A DNA stretch of 64,000 nucleotides from Pseudoclavibacter terrae (GCF_008831075.1 NZ_WBJX01000001.1:416647-480646), one strand, 5' to 3'; numbered from the stretch's first letter, positions 34,672 through 43,428 are shown. Translations and numbers: made by a program. The notes: generated by a model not told the origin, from the letters alone.

Positions 34672-35550
34672 ATGCGAATCTCCCGCGCGCGTGCCGTCGC
34701 CCTCGTCGCAGGCGTGGCGTCCCTGGCATCCGTGGCGCTCGCGGGCTGCGCGTCCGATGGGCTGACGAGCGGCGAGTCCGGCTCGGAGGTGAACGCTGGC
34801 GTCGCTCTGCCACCCACGTCGGGCACCTTCGACTACCAGCTGGGGGAGCCGTACGCGATCGACGGCGGCATCGACGTCGTCGCCCGCGATTCGACGGCGG
34901 CCCCCGAACCCGGGGCGTACAGCATATGCTACGTGAACGGCTTCCAGACGCAGCCAGGGGAGGCGGAGGCGTGGCTGGGGGAGCGCGGCGGGCTGCTGCT
35001 GCGTGACGCCAGCGGTGAGCCGGTCATCGATCCGGACTGGCCCGACGAGTACATCCTCGACCCCTCCACGAGCCGTCAGCGCGACGGCATCCTCGCCGAG
35101 ATCGAACCCGTCATCACCGGATGCGCGGAGGCGGGCTTCGACGCCGTCGAGGTCGACAACCTCGACACGTTCACCCGCTTCGGCGCCATCGACGAAACCG
35201 GTGCGCTGGAGCTCGCGCGTGCCTACGTCGACGTCGCACACGCATCCGGGCTCGCGATCGGCCAGAAGAACAGCGCCGAGCTCGCCGATCGTGGACGAGA
35301 CGAACTCGGCTTCGATTTCGCCGTCACCGAAGAGTGCAGCGCGTACGCGGAGTGCGGCACCTACTCGGCGGCGTACGGCGAGCAGGTGCTGCAGATCGAG
35401 TATCTCGACAACCTGCCGGCGGCGGGCGCCGCGGCCGTGATCTCGACGGATGCGGTCTGCGGCGATCCGGACCGGGCGCCGCTCACGATCATCCGCGATC
35501 GCGACCTCGTCGGGGTCGGCGCCGAGGGCTACTTCTACCAGCAGTGCTGA
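34672..35550 (+). CDS. GH114-like lipoprotein (endo-alpha-1,4-polygalactosaminidase type)
   Basis: The 292-residue product has a lipobox ('VALAGCASDG'). The family signature follows: 'GTFDYQLGEP', 'STAAPEPGAYSICYVNGFQTQP', 'DPDWPDEYILDPSTS', 'CAEAGFDAVEVDNLDTFTRFG'. GH114 TIM-barrel enzymes cleave galactosaminogalactan-type exopolysaccharide and are anchored outside the cell. The conserved Asp residues of the EVDNLD motif are present. The ATG at 34672 is chosen because it opens the signal peptide; a slightly earlier in-frame ATG is possible. Confidence 0.88.
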   Translation: MRISRARAVALVAGVASLASVALAGCASDGLTSGESGSEVNAGVALPPTSGTFDYQLGEPYAIDGGIDVVARDSTAAPEPGAYSICYVNGFQTQPGEAEAWLGERGGLLLRDASGEPVIDPDWPDEYILDPSTSRQRDGILAEIEPVITGCAEAGFDAVEVDNLDTFTRFGAIDETGALELARAYVDVAHASGLAIGQKNSAELADRGRDELGFDFAVTEECSAYAECGTYSAAYGEQVLQIEYLDNLPAAGAAAVISTDAVCGDPDRAPLTIIRDRDLVGVGAEGYFYQQC

Positions 35551-35774
35551 AGAGGCAGGCATCGAGCGTGGGGAGAAGCTGCTGATGCGTCCTGAGCGGG
35601 TTCACTGACTATTTACTTCACTTAACTACCGAAAGCGTCCCGGGTCGCACTAGTCTGATCGCACCCCCCAGATGGCGTCCACCCTGATGCCGTCTCTCGC
35701 GACGTTGCGGTCGATCCGGGCGCCACGTCGCGTTCGGGTCGTTTGCGCGCGCGAGCAGCACCCGGAATGGACCC

Positions 35775-36689
35775 ATGAACGACGATCTTTCTCCCGAGAC
35801 CGCCACCACCTCGAGCCGCCGCACCGTACTGACCGCCGCCGCATGGACGGTGCCCGTCCTCGCAGCCGCGACCGCGACCCCAGCACTCGCTGCCTCGCTC
35901 TGCACGCCGACGAATGTCCTGCTCAGCTGGGCGAACACCGGTGTCGTGGCGCAGCCCGAGCCGGGTGACAACACGCAGGTCGGCTTCAGCCGCACCTTCC
36001 CGTTCCAGCTCGTCAACCAGCGTCCCACGCGAAGCACGATGAACGTCGCTGTAAGCCACGCGTACACCGGAAACGCACGCTCCGCAGACGTCCTCACCTC
36101 GACCGGAGCCGTCGCGGCCCGCAACGGAACACGCACGCAGGTCAGCGGTGTCGGCAACGTCGGCGGCACCAATGCTCCTGGCTACACGGTCGCGCAGCGT
36201 ATCGGCACCGCAGCGGCTCCAATTGGCCGCTCGGCTGTGACCGCGGGTGACTACCAGACCGTCACATTCACGTTCCCAGAGCCGGTCAGCAACGTGCGGT
36301 TCTCCGTGACCGACATCGACCGCTCCTGGGAAGAGAACGGGACCCGCGATTTCTGGGATGCGGTGACGATCCTCGGCCTCAGCCCCGCGCCTGCAGCCGG
36401 CACCGGTTTCGCGGCCGTTCCCGGGCTGGGCTCGACAAACATGGTGGGCACCGGCACTCTCGCTAACCCGTACCGACGCAGCGTCAACGGCAACATCGCC
36501 GAGGCGACCGCGGGCGGCAACCTGGACGTGACCATCTCGGCCACCATCACGAGCTTCCAGATCCGCTACCGCAATTACGGATACTCCTTCCAGGCCAGCG
36601 GAACGAGCCTCGCGCCGACGACCGACAACAACCAGACGATCTTCATCTCGCAGATGCGAGTGGATCGCGCTGCCTCCGTCTGCCTCTGA
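35775..36689 (+). CDS. Tat-signal secreted protein 2
   Basis: The 304-residue protein has the Tat signal RRTVLTAAAW...PALAAS with 27 residues from RR to the AxAS site. The mature part of about 260 residues is beta-rich ('NVRFSVTDIDRSWEENG', 'LDVTISATITSFQIRYRNYGYSFQ') and has Cys residues near both ends that could form a disulfide. It resembles a cell-surface beta-sandwich domain. No sorting signal or membrane anchor is visible. Confidence 0.75.
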   Translation: MNDDLSPETATTSSRRTVLTAAAWTVPVLAAATATPALAASLCTPTNVLLSWANTGVVAQPEPGDNTQVGFSRTFPFQLVNQRPTRSTMNVAVSHAYTGNARSADVLTSTGAVAARNGTRTQVSGVGNVGGTNAPGYTVAQRIGTAAAPIGRSAVTAGDYQTVTFTFPEPVSNVRFSVTDIDRSWEENGTRDFWDAVTILGLSPAPAAGTGFAAVPGLGSTNMVGTGTLANPYRRSVNGNIAEATAGGNLDVTISATITSFQIRYRNYGYSFQASGTSLAPTTDNNQTIFISQMRVDRAASVCL

Positions 36690-36830
36690 CCGAGGCGCGC
36701 GAGCACTCGTCCAACGGTGGGCGGATATTGAAGAGCAAATTCATCCGGATGTTTGAGTTGAATCCGAGTCGTTTTCGATCGGAAGCGAATTGTTCATTCG
36801 AGATATTTGAGTTTCAGTCCACCGGACACA

Positions 36831-36836
36831 TAGTCT
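36831..36836 (+). promoter_or_regulatory. Candidate promoter of Tat protein 3
   Basis: TAGTCT as -10 has TTGAGT (36807-36812) 18 bp upstream. A TTTCAG...CTGAAA inverted repeat covers the same bases. TANNNT -10 boxes are normal in actinobacteria. Confidence 0.4.
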
Positions 36837-36936
36837 GAAATCTCCCCGACCTGGCCGCTCGCAGTCTCTGCGCATGTCTGGCCCCCACCTGGCGCCCCTC
36901 TCGGTTGCTTGCCGGTTCACCACGAATGGATCCCCT

Positions 36937-37959
36937 TTGTCAGATACGTCTCCCGCGCGTCCAAACGACCTTGACCGTCGCCGCATGCTGAAAAGCGCCG
37001 CCTGGGCAGCGCCTGTGATCGCCGTTGCAGCAGCAACCCCATTCGCTGTTGCTTCGAGCTCTGGCGGGACACGAAACGTCACGACGGCCGGCGCTGTCGC
37101 AATTCGCGTGACCGGGCAGGTTCGCCGGATCACCTTCACCGTCATCGGGGGTGGAGGCGGAGCCACGGCCGCGTCGGCCGCGCCCGCGCACCAGGGCGCT
37201 CTGCTCTCGGGAACGATCACACTTCCCGCGAGCGCCACGAGTCGCAACATCAACATCATTGTCGGTGCCGGCGCGGGTGCGGCAGGAGTGGGCGGACTCG
37301 GGTACGGCAACGGCGGTAGCGGACCGACCTACGGTGGCGGTGGCGGATCCTCTATCTCCATCGACAACACCCTTGCGGTTGTCGCGGGTGGCGGAGGTGG
37401 GCGCTCGGTGGTCAACTCGACGCAGGGCACCACGACGACGATCGACCGCTACGCGCCGTTCACTCAGATGCCCTCGACAGGCTCGAGTGCAGGTGCGGTG
37501 AACGGAATGACACGGCAGACGACGGTCACCACCGGTGGTCAGGTGTACGTCGGCGCGCCAGGACTTGCTGCGTCTGGCGCGACGGGTGGTGTCGCCCCGC
37601 TGGCGACAGCGAACTTCCCCGCGACCAACCCGACCGGCGCGACAATCGTGCGCACGGCAGGGGTCGCCGGAGGTAACCACCTCACCGGTGCCAACGGCGG
37701 TGGAAATGGCGCGAATGGTGTTGCAGCCGGCGGTGGTTCAACCGGAGCAGGCGGCGGCGGATACGCGGGTGGATCGTCCGGCGCAAGTATCCGACGTACG
37801 GACGGGAACATCGTCGACGCACCTGGCGGTGGCGGTGGCGGTTCGAACTACACGAGCGGTCCTGGCGTCGTGGTGACCACCACCGGCACGAGCAACCTGC
37901 CTCCCGTTGGCCCTACGGGTCACGTTGGCCGCGTTGAGGTTACCTGGTCCACAACCTGA
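36937..37959 (+). CDS. Tat-signal secreted Gly-rich protein 3
   Basis: The 340-residue product is taken from the TTG at 36937, six bases after GGA. This gives the same short N-terminus before the Arg pair as the paralogues. An ATG at 36874 is the alternative. The Tat signal (RRRMLKSAAW...PFAVAS) has the conserved 27-residue frame. The mature part is Gly/Thr/Ala-rich with runs such as GGGGGA, GNGGSG and GGGGYAGGSSG, and ends in 'GHVGRVEVTWSTT'. It looks like a Gly-rich cell-wall or matrix protein. A strong terminator follows. Confidence 0.72.
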   Translation: MSDTSPARPNDLDRRRMLKSAAWAAPVIAVAAATPFAVASSSGGTRNVTTAGAVAIRVTGQVRRITFTVIGGGGGATAASAAPAHQGALLSGTITLPASATSRNINIIVGAGAGAAGVGGLGYGNGGSGPTYGGGGGSSISIDNTLAVVAGGGGGRSVVNSTQGTTTTIDRYAPFTQMPSTGSSAGAVNGMTRQTTVTTGGQVYVGAPGLAASGATGGVAPLATANFPATNPTGATIVRTAGVAGGNHLTGANGGGNGANGVAAGGGSTGAGGGGYAGGSSGASIRRTDGNIVDAPGGGGGGSNYTSGPGVVVTTTGTSNLPPVGPTGHVGRVEVTWSTT

Positions 37960-37976
37960 CCAGTGCATTGAGTCTT

Positions 37977-38008
37977 GAGGGGGTATCCGCATCAGCGGAT
38001 ACCCCCTC
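37977..38008 (+). terminator. Hairpin terminator after Tat protein 3
   Basis: A perfect 14-bp stem (37977-37990 with 37995-38008) closes an ATCA loop, reading GAGGGGGTATCCGC and its complement. It is 18 bp after the stop codon. Confidence 0.85.
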
Positions 38009-38188
38009 CGACGTTGAGTTGAAGGCACCTCGCCAACGCAGATGACCCGCGTATGCGTGGGGCAGATGTGTCTCGAGCCTTGTTGCTGCGTGCCGGGCCA
38101 CCTACTGTAGGAACACCTGTGCGTCGAGTTTCCACGACGTATGCACCACCTGTCCTGCTCCAATTCCCCCCCTGAGCAAAGGCCTGCC

Positions 38189-38716
38189 GTGCACAAGTCT
38201 TCCGCCTCCCGTCAAGGAGCCCTCGAGACGTCGACCGATCGCCGCGCCGTGATTCGGAACACCGCCTGGGCGGTGCCTGCGATCGCAGCTGCCGTTGCAG
38301 CGCCGCTCGCTTCCGCATCGACGACTGCCGACATTGACGTGGGGGCGTACGTGAACCTCGGAACGTGCGGAGTCCTCGGCGTTCTCGGTCCTGGATTCAC
38401 CCTGACCGCATCCCCGACCGCCCCGCTGCCAGTAGACACGACGATCACGATCATCGGAAGCGGAATCGGGAACATCGGCACCTTCGGCGCCGCCGGCGGC
38501 ACGGCTTCGATCACAACGCTCAGTGGCACCGCGCGGCAAGCGGTCCTCACCGCCCCGTTGCCCGCAGGCGCGACCCTCGCTCTGCGAACCACGCTGTCCA
38601 TCAGCGTCGCCTTCACGCTGAACGCCGTCGTGTCCCTCCCGAACGGATACAGGGGCACCGGCGCAAAGCCGGCGGCCAGCGTGTCCTCGACGCTCATCCT
38701 CTGCAGCGGGTTCTAG
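38189..38716 (+). CDS. Tat-signal secreted protein 4 (duplicate pair, first copy)
   Basis: The 175-residue product starts at a GTG behind AAAGG. The Tat signal is RRAVIRNTAW...PLASAS. The mature domain of about 125 residues aligns with Tat protein 5: 'NLGTCGVLGVLGPGFTL', 'PLPVDTTITIIGSGIGNIG', 'PLPAGATLALRTTLSISVAFTLNAVVSLPNGY', ending with a Cys. Two conserved Cys could form a disulfide. The leader before the GTG is also similar to that of protein 5, which indicates a tandem duplication. Confidence 0.75.
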   Translation: MHKSSASRQGALETSTDRRAVIRNTAWAVPAIAAAVAAPLASASTTADIDVGAYVNLGTCGVLGVLGPGFTLTASPTAPLPVDTTITIIGSGIGNIGTFGAAGGTASITTLSGTARQAVLTAPLPAGATLALRTTLSISVAFTLNAVVSLPNGYRGTGAKPAASVSSTLILCSGF

Positions 38717-39069
38717 AGTCCCTGCGCGGTGAACGCAAATCGCCCGTGGATGCGCGGGGTGATTCACGTCTGGGTGTCCTGCTCAGGCAGGTTGGTCAAT
38801 CTGCTGATGGTGTGATCTTCCCGATTCCGGTGCGGAACGGGGGAACTTCACTCTCGCTTCGACTGGATCGCAAATGCCCGGTCTTGGAACCGCCGCTTCA
38901 CCGGGTCGACGAACGCCGAATACGCGAGCTAGGGACGGGACACAGTCAGGCGATCTTCTGCGTTGGACGTATGCTCGTCCCACCCCCCCCCCCCCGTGCG
39001 CGCGACACCCTCGACGCGTATGCACCACCTTCCTGCTCCATCCCCCCAACGCTGAGCAAAGGCTTGCCC
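38717..39069. other. Non-coding gap with poly-C tract before Tat protein 5
   Basis: This 353-bp gap has no supported gene. It holds a 13-C homopolymer (38983-38995). The final 60 bp resemble the leader of Tat protein 4 (GTATGCACCACCT, CCTGCTCCA, CTGAGCAAAGGC). Confidence 0.65.
38983..38995 (+). repeat. Poly-C tract (13 C)
   Basis: A run of 13 cytosines lies 74 bp upstream of the GTG of Tat protein 5, in its promoter or leader. Such tracts are prone to slippage and could vary expression. The length may also vary through sequencing error. Confidence 0.85.
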
Positions 39070-39603
39070 GTGCAGCATTCTGTCGCGCCCCAGACCACGC
39101 CCGGGACTTCTCGTCCCGACCGACGAGCGCTGCTGAGCGCCGCGGCATGGACCGTCCCCGTCCTCGCCGCCGCGGCTGCGGCGCCGCTCGCCTCGGCATC
39201 GACGCCCACGGGCATCAGTGCCGGCGCCTTCCGGCTCGTCGGCAACTGCGGCGTGCAGGGACTATTCGGACCGGGGTTCCTGCTGGCCGCGGACCCAGGT
39301 GTCGCCTTGCCCATCGGGACGCAGATCCTCATCACCGGCAGCGGGGTCGCCTCCCTCGGAATCGTTCGCGTCACCGGCCAAGCGACCGCCGACGTCGAGA
39401 ACCTCGGGACCGTATTGAGGCGCGTGACCTTGACATCCGAGCTCCCGGCAGGCGAGTCCATCGCGGCTCGTACCGCGCTGTCGACGACCAGCGCCTTCAC
39501 GCTCACCGCGTTTGTCACCCTGCCCGACGGGTACGTCCAGGGGAGCGGTGCCAAGACGGCTGGGAACGTGAACTCGCAGCAGATCGTCTGCACGGCGGGC
39601 TGA
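39070..39603 (+). CDS. Tat-signal secreted protein 5 (duplicate pair, second copy)
   Basis: The 177-residue product starts at the GTG behind AAAGGC. The Tat signal is RRALLSAAAW...PLASAS, with the 27-residue frame. The mature domain matches protein 4 throughout: 'RLVGNCGVQGLFGPGFLL', 'ALPIGTQILITGSGVASLG', 'ELPAGESIAARTALSTTSAFTLTAFVTLPDGY', 'QIVCTAG'. The fold is probably a small beta-sandwich with one disulfide. No homologous family is known to me. Confidence 0.75.
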   Translation: MQHSVAPQTTPGTSRPDRRALLSAAAWTVPVLAAAAAAPLASASTPTGISAGAFRLVGNCGVQGLFGPGFLLAADPGVALPIGTQILITGSGVASLGIVRVTGQATADVENLGTVLRRVTLTSELPAGESIAARTALSTTSAFTLTAFVTLPDGYVQGSGAKTAGNVNSQQIVCTAG

Positions 39604-39672
39604 GCCGCCTCCGCCCGCACGTTCCGCCGGCTGATCCTGCCGAGCAGGAGCGACCTGCGCTTGCCAACGCAG

Positions 39673-39706
39673 ATGCCCCGCCCATCCCAGAGGATGAGCG
39701 GGGCAT
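39673..39706. terminator. Bidirectional hairpin terminator
   Basis: ATGCCCCGCCCATCC (39673-39687) pairs with GGATGAGCGGGGCAT (39692-39706) with one mismatch and a 4-nt loop. It lies between the convergent Tat protein 5 and LCP genes. Confidence 0.8.
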
Positions 39707-39731
39707 TCGCGTACCGAGCGGCGACGAGGCG

Positions 39732-40841
39732 TCAGCGCCCCGTCGGCTGGTACTCGCTGACCGTGTCGGCCGCGAGGTGCTGCTTGAGGTCCGCGATGCT
39801 CACCGTGTCCAGGAAGACGACGGACTGGTCACCGACCATCCCGGTGCCGTTCGTCGGCAGAGTGAAGCTCCGGACGTTGCTGCCACGGATGTCCCGCATC
39901 GAGAAGCCCAGGTTCGCCATCGTGGTCAGATCAAGGGAGTCGCTGACCCCGACATAGGGCGTGAACTGCGTGATGATGTTGTTCACTTTGCCCGGGTCGG
40001 TCAGTGTCTCAGCGCTGAGCATCTTGTCGAGCACCGCCTTCAGCCAGGCCTGCTGGTTGCGCACGCGCTGGTAGTCGCCGTCGGTGAACGCGTACCGCTC
40101 GCGCACGAATGCGAGCGCTTCCTCGCCCGTCAGAGTGATGGGGCCCGCTTCGAACGTCTTGCCCTTCATATGCGAGGAGTTGAACGCGACGTCGTTGTTG
40201 ATCGTGACGCCGCCGAGCGCATCCGTGATTCCGGCGAACCCGTCGAAGTCGACAACAGCCACGTGGTTGATGCGCTGCCCGAGCAGCCCCTCGACGGTCT
40301 GGACGACCAGCGGAACGCCGCCGAACGAGAGCGCGGCGTTGATCTTCGCCTCACCATGGCCGGGGATCGCAAGCCAGCTATCGCGCATGATCGACATGAT
40401 CTGCACGTCGCTGCGGTCGGCGGGGACGTGCACGAGCATCATCGTGTCGCTGCGGCTGCCGAGGTCGGTCATGATCGACGGGCTGCCGGGCGCTCGGGAG
40501 TCGCTTCCAAGAAGCAGGATGTTGACTGGTTCGCCAGCGGCCGTCACGACCTGCTCCGGTCGGCCTTCGTACTCGCCCGGGTCGCCCTCGAACGTCTCGA
40601 TGGCATCGATCCTCGATTGGACGTTCCACCAGACGATCCCGGCACCCGCGACGGCCGCGACCAAAATGCCGACGAGCGTCCACAGCAGGATCTTCGGGCC
40701 GCGACGCTTCCTCTTGCCGCTTTCGCGGGCACCGCGCCGGGTGCCGTCCGAGCTGCTGGCTGCGTCGTGCTCGAAGAGATCTGAGAGGGCGTCGTCATCG
40801 CTTTGGGGGCGCGACGAAGCCTGGCCTGGGGTCTGCTCCAT
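39732..40841 (-). CDS. LytR-CpsA-Psr (LCP) family glycopolymer ligase
   Basis: The 369-residue protein starts at the ATG at 40841. After a hydrophilic basic N-terminus, one membrane helix (about residues 52-72, 'ILLWTLVGILVAAVAGAGIVWW') anchors an extracellular LCP domain. Typical motifs are 'VNILLLGSDSRA', 'SRSDTMMLVHVPADR', 'QIMSIMRDSWLAIPGHGEAKINAAL', and 'LTGEEALAFVRERYAFTDGDYQRVRNQQ'. LCP enzymes transfer lipid-linked glycopolymers to peptidoglycan, fitting the exopolysaccharide genes that follow. Confidence 0.93.
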   Translation of the reverse strand: MEQTPGQASSRPQSDDDALSDLFEHDAASSSDGTRRGARESGKRKRRGPKILLWTLVGILVAAVAGAGIVWWNVQSRIDAIETFEGDPGEYEGRPEQVVTAAGEPVNILLLGSDSRAPGSPSIMTDLGSRSDTMMLVHVPADRSDVQIMSIMRDSWLAIPGHGEAKINAALSFGGVPLVVQTVEGLLGQRINHVAVVDFDGFAGITDALGGVTINNDVAFNSSHMKGKTFEAGPITLTGEEALAFVRERYAFTDGDYQRVRNQQAWLKAVLDKMLSAETLTDPGKVNNIITQFTPYVGVSDSLDLTTMANLGFSMRDIRGSNVRSFTLPTNGTGMVGDQSVVFLDTVSIADLKQHLAADTVSEYQPTGR

Positions 40842-41049
40842 GCAGGCGAGTATGACACGGGCAACGTTTCGAGCACGATTCAGGCCAACAGGCCTCAGCG
40901 AGCATCGCATTTTGATCCATCTGCGACGGGAATGCACACCGAACATGTTTCGGGGAGGAAAACACGCCCTCGATGCGCAAAAAAGACCGGGGTAACCCTT
41001 TTGTTATGCGTGAACGTTGGGATAGTCTCAGCTGGCACCCAGGATCTCT
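40842..41049. promoter_or_regulatory. Divergent promoter region of the LCP and priming-transferase genes
   Basis: For the plus strand, TTGTTA (41001-41006) and TAGTCT (41023-41028) are spaced 16 bp and could form the promoter of the leader ORF and sugar transferase. No clear minus-strand promoter is evident. No other gene is seen here. Confidence 0.4.
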
Positions 41050-41172
41050 ATGACGAGCCACAGGCCCGGACAGAGCGCGGCCGGTGGCCGCGGAGACCCG
41101 AAGCGCATTGCCGTTGCCCCTCAAGCGGTGTGCGCACCAAGAAGTACTCATCTCTTATTGGAGCACACGTGA
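41050..41172 (+). CDS. Candidate 40-residue leader ORF upstream of the priming transferase
   Basis: An ATG at 41050 with AGGA five bases upstream opens a 40-codon frame (MTSHRPGQSAAGG...LLLEHT). Its TGA overlaps the GTG start of the transferase gene (GTGA). It starts just after the predicted promoter, so it could be a translated leader coupling translation to the next gene. It has no known homologue and may be chance. Confidence 0.4.
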   Translation: MTSHRPGQSAAGGRGDPKRIAVAPQAVCAPRSTHLLLEHT

Positions 41173-42782
41173 CGCCTCCCTCCTCAGGGCCCGCTACCGC
41201 GCAGATCCCGGTCGTGACGACCGACGACACTCGCGACAGCGCATCACTGCCCTCGGTCGAGCCGCACTTCGCGCAGACTGCCGCGGAGCCGAACGCCCGC
41301 GTGCAGCGCACGCTCAAGCGTCGCGCCAACTGGCGTCAGGGATACGCCCGCCTGCTGGTCGTCACCGACCTCGCGGTCCTCGCCGTGGTCATGCTGGGCG
41401 CTCAACTCGTCTGGCTCGGCGGCGGCAACGCGGCCGTTCCCGCTGGCGGCAACGCTGTCATCAGCAGCGACGTCTCGTACTGGCTCGTGTCCGCCGTCAT
41501 CGTCGCTGGCTGGGCTTGGATGCTCTCCCTCTTCGACACCCGCGACTACCGCATCCTCGGCTCCGGCTTCGAGGAGTACCGGGGCGTCTTCAACGCGTCG
41601 CTCATGCTCGCGGGAATCGTGTCGATCTTCGCGTACCTCACCGCGTTCGAGCTCGCCCGCGGATACGTGCTCATCGCGTTCCCCGTCGGGACGCTCGCGC
41701 TGGTGCTCTCGCGCTGGATCGGCCGCCAGTGGCTCGTGCGTCAGCGCAAGGGCGGCAACCTGCAGGCTCGCGTGCTGCTCGTCGGCTCGCGCTACTCTGT
41801 GCTCGACCTCAACCGCGACCTGTCGCGGCGTGAAGCTGCCGGCTACAACGTCGTCGGAGCCTGCCTCATCGACGGCAAGAGCGGCGAGCTCGACCCGAAC
41901 GCTCCTGACTTCCTGCCAGGCACCGACGTGCCGGTCGGCGGCAACCCGGAAGACCTCGCAGGCTCGCTCGACGCCATCGGCGCCGACACCGTGGTCATCG
42001 CCGGAAACGACGTCACCTCCACGCAGTGGCTGCGCGAAGTGGGCTGGGACCTGCACCCGGACCGTCACTTCCTCATCGTCGCCCCGGGCCTGCTGGATGT
42101 GGGCGGCCCCCGCATCGTCACGCGCCCGGTCGCGGGCCTCCCGCTGCTGCACGTCGACTCCCCGAAGTTCACGCGCATGGGCCTGCTGCTCAAGCGGGCC
42201 TTCGACGTCCTCGTGTCCGGCCTCCTCATCCTCGTGCTCTCGCCGCTGCTCATCGGAACCGCGATCGCCGTTGCGGTCACGTCGCCCGGTGGAGTCTTCT
42301 TCAAGCAGGAGCGAGTCGGCTACAGCGGACAGCGCTTCACGATGTGGAAGTTCCGCAGCATGCGCGCCGACGCCGAAGAAGTGCTCAAGAAGCTGCAGAG
42401 CGAGCGCCGCGACGCGGGCAACGACATCCTCTTCAAGATGAAGGACGACCCGCGCATCACGAAGGTCGGCAAGTTCATCCGCCGATACTCGATCGACGAG
42501 CTCCCGCAGCTGTTCAACGTCTTCGGCGGCTCCATGTCGCTCGTCGGACCCCGCCCGCCGCTGGACCGCGAGGTCAAGCAGTACGAGGACCACGTGCACC
42601 GTCGCTTCATGGTGAAGCCGGGCATCACCGGCCTGTGGCAGGTCAGCGGCCGCTCGAACCTCACGTGGGAAGAGACCGTGCGCCTCGACCTCTACTACGT
42701 CGAGAACTGGTCGATGGCCGGTGACTTCGTCATCCTCTTCCGCACAGCCCGCGCGGTCGTCGCGAGCGAGGGCGCGTACTAG
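41169..42782 (+). CDS. Exopolysaccharide priming glycosylphosphotransferase
   Basis: The 537-residue product starts at the GTG behind TTGGAG. The N-terminal half has about four membrane helices and a CoA-binding-like domain ('NLQARVLLVGSRYSVLDLNRDL'). The C-terminal bacterial sugar transferase domain (about residues 335-537) has 'KRAFDVLVSGLLILVLSPLL', 'VFFKQERVGYSGQRFTMWKFRSM', 'DELPQLFNVFGGSMSLVGPRPP' and 'KPGITGLWQVSGRSNLTWEE'. It would load the first sugar phosphate onto undecaprenyl phosphate at the inner face of the membrane, initiating polymer assembly. A terminator follows. Confidence 0.93.
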   Translation: MTPPSSGPATAQIPVVTTDDTRDSASLPSVEPHFAQTAAEPNARVQRTLKRRANWRQGYARLLVVTDLAVLAVVMLGAQLVWLGGGNAAVPAGGNAVISSDVSYWLVSAVIVAGWAWMLSLFDTRDYRILGSGFEEYRGVFNASLMLAGIVSIFAYLTAFELARGYVLIAFPVGTLALVLSRWIGRQWLVRQRKGGNLQARVLLVGSRYSVLDLNRDLSRREAAGYNVVGACLIDGKSGELDPNAPDFLPGTDVPVGGNPEDLAGSLDAIGADTVVIAGNDVTSTQWLREVGWDLHPDRHFLIVAPGLLDVGGPRIVTRPVAGLPLLHVDSPKFTRMGLLLKRAFDVLVSGLLILVLSPLLIGTAIAVAVTSPGGVFFKQERVGYSGQRFTMWKFRSMRADAEEVLKKLQSERRDAGNDILFKMKDDPRITKVGKFIRRYSIDELPQLFNVFGGSMSLVGPRPPLDREVKQYEDHVHRRFMVKPGITGLWQVSGRSNLTWEETVRLDLYYVENWSMAGDFVILFRTARAVVASEGAY

Positions 42783-42805
42783 GGGTTCTCCCGAAGCTGC
42801 ACGAG

Positions 42806-42840
42806 GCGGCGGTGGTCCACACATGGACCGCCGCCGCTTT
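42806..42840 (+). terminator. Hairpin terminator after the priming transferase
   Basis: GCGGCGGTGGTCCA (42806-42819) pairs with TGGACCGCCGCCGC (42824-42837) with one mismatch, a CACA loop and a following TTT. Confidence 0.8.
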
Positions 42841-42897
42841 GCTCGTCGCCGGCCGGGATGCGTCCCGTGCGTGCCGCCTGAACAGTAGGCTGGCAGG

Positions 42898-43251
42898 ATG
42901 GACCAGGGGACAGGCGCGCGGCCTCACGTGGGTGGCGAGCTCTTCGACGCCATCGTCGCCCCGGTCGGGTCCCTCGCGTTGGTGAGGGACGACGAGAGCG
43001 GTGACGTCACTGTCCTGTCGCTGACGGACGTCGACTGCAAGCCGCTCGTGCTGAGCGGAACGGCCGCAGTCATCTGGGACGAGTTCGATGGTGAGCGCTC
43101 ACTCCGCGACATCGTTCGCGTGCTGGCCAGCGACTACGGCCTCGACGAGGCGGTCATCGGTGAGCAGGTGCTCTCCTTCGTCACGCAGCTGCTCGAGGCG
43201 CAGCTGCTGCACGTGCGTGGCTCCGCGAGGGACACTGCGACAGCGCTCTAG
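42898..43251 (+). CDS. PqqD family protein
   Basis: The 117-residue protein matches PqqD-type winged-helix peptide chaperones: 'VLSGTAAVIWDEFDGERSLRDIVRVLASDYGLDEAVIGEQVLSFVTQLLEAQLLHV'. PqqD/RRE domains bind leader peptides and present them to modifying enzymes. It stands 178 bp before a Tat-signal protein gene and near nucleotidyltransferase and HPr-kinase-like genes, so it belongs to a probable protein- or peptide-modification cluster. A TAGGCT box six bases before the ATG may indicate a leaderless transcript. Confidence 0.85.
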   Translation: MDQGTGARPHVGGELFDAIVAPVGSLALVRDDESGDVTVLSLTDVDCKPLVLSGTAAVIWDEFDGERSLRDIVRVLASDYGLDEAVIGEQVLSFVTQLLEAQLLHVRGSARDTATAL

Positions 43252-43428
43252 GGGATCCAAGGACCCGCCCAGCTTGTGAACGAGCGTTTTCTCAGGCAAA
43301 ATACCGGTTGATTGCTCCGCTTGATCCCGGTCCCCGATCGCGGCGCGTTCAATCCAGCTTCTGCCGACGCGTCTCCGCGCAGGCACCAATGGCAGCGCAC
43401 CTCGCACTGCAACGACCCAGGGGGGCCC

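Noticed and set aside
38717-39000. Possible gene remnant between Tat proteins 4 and 5
   Set aside because: A short stretch (NFTLASTGS in one frame) looks like a surface-protein fragment, but the frame is interrupted on both sides and there is no start or motif to support it.
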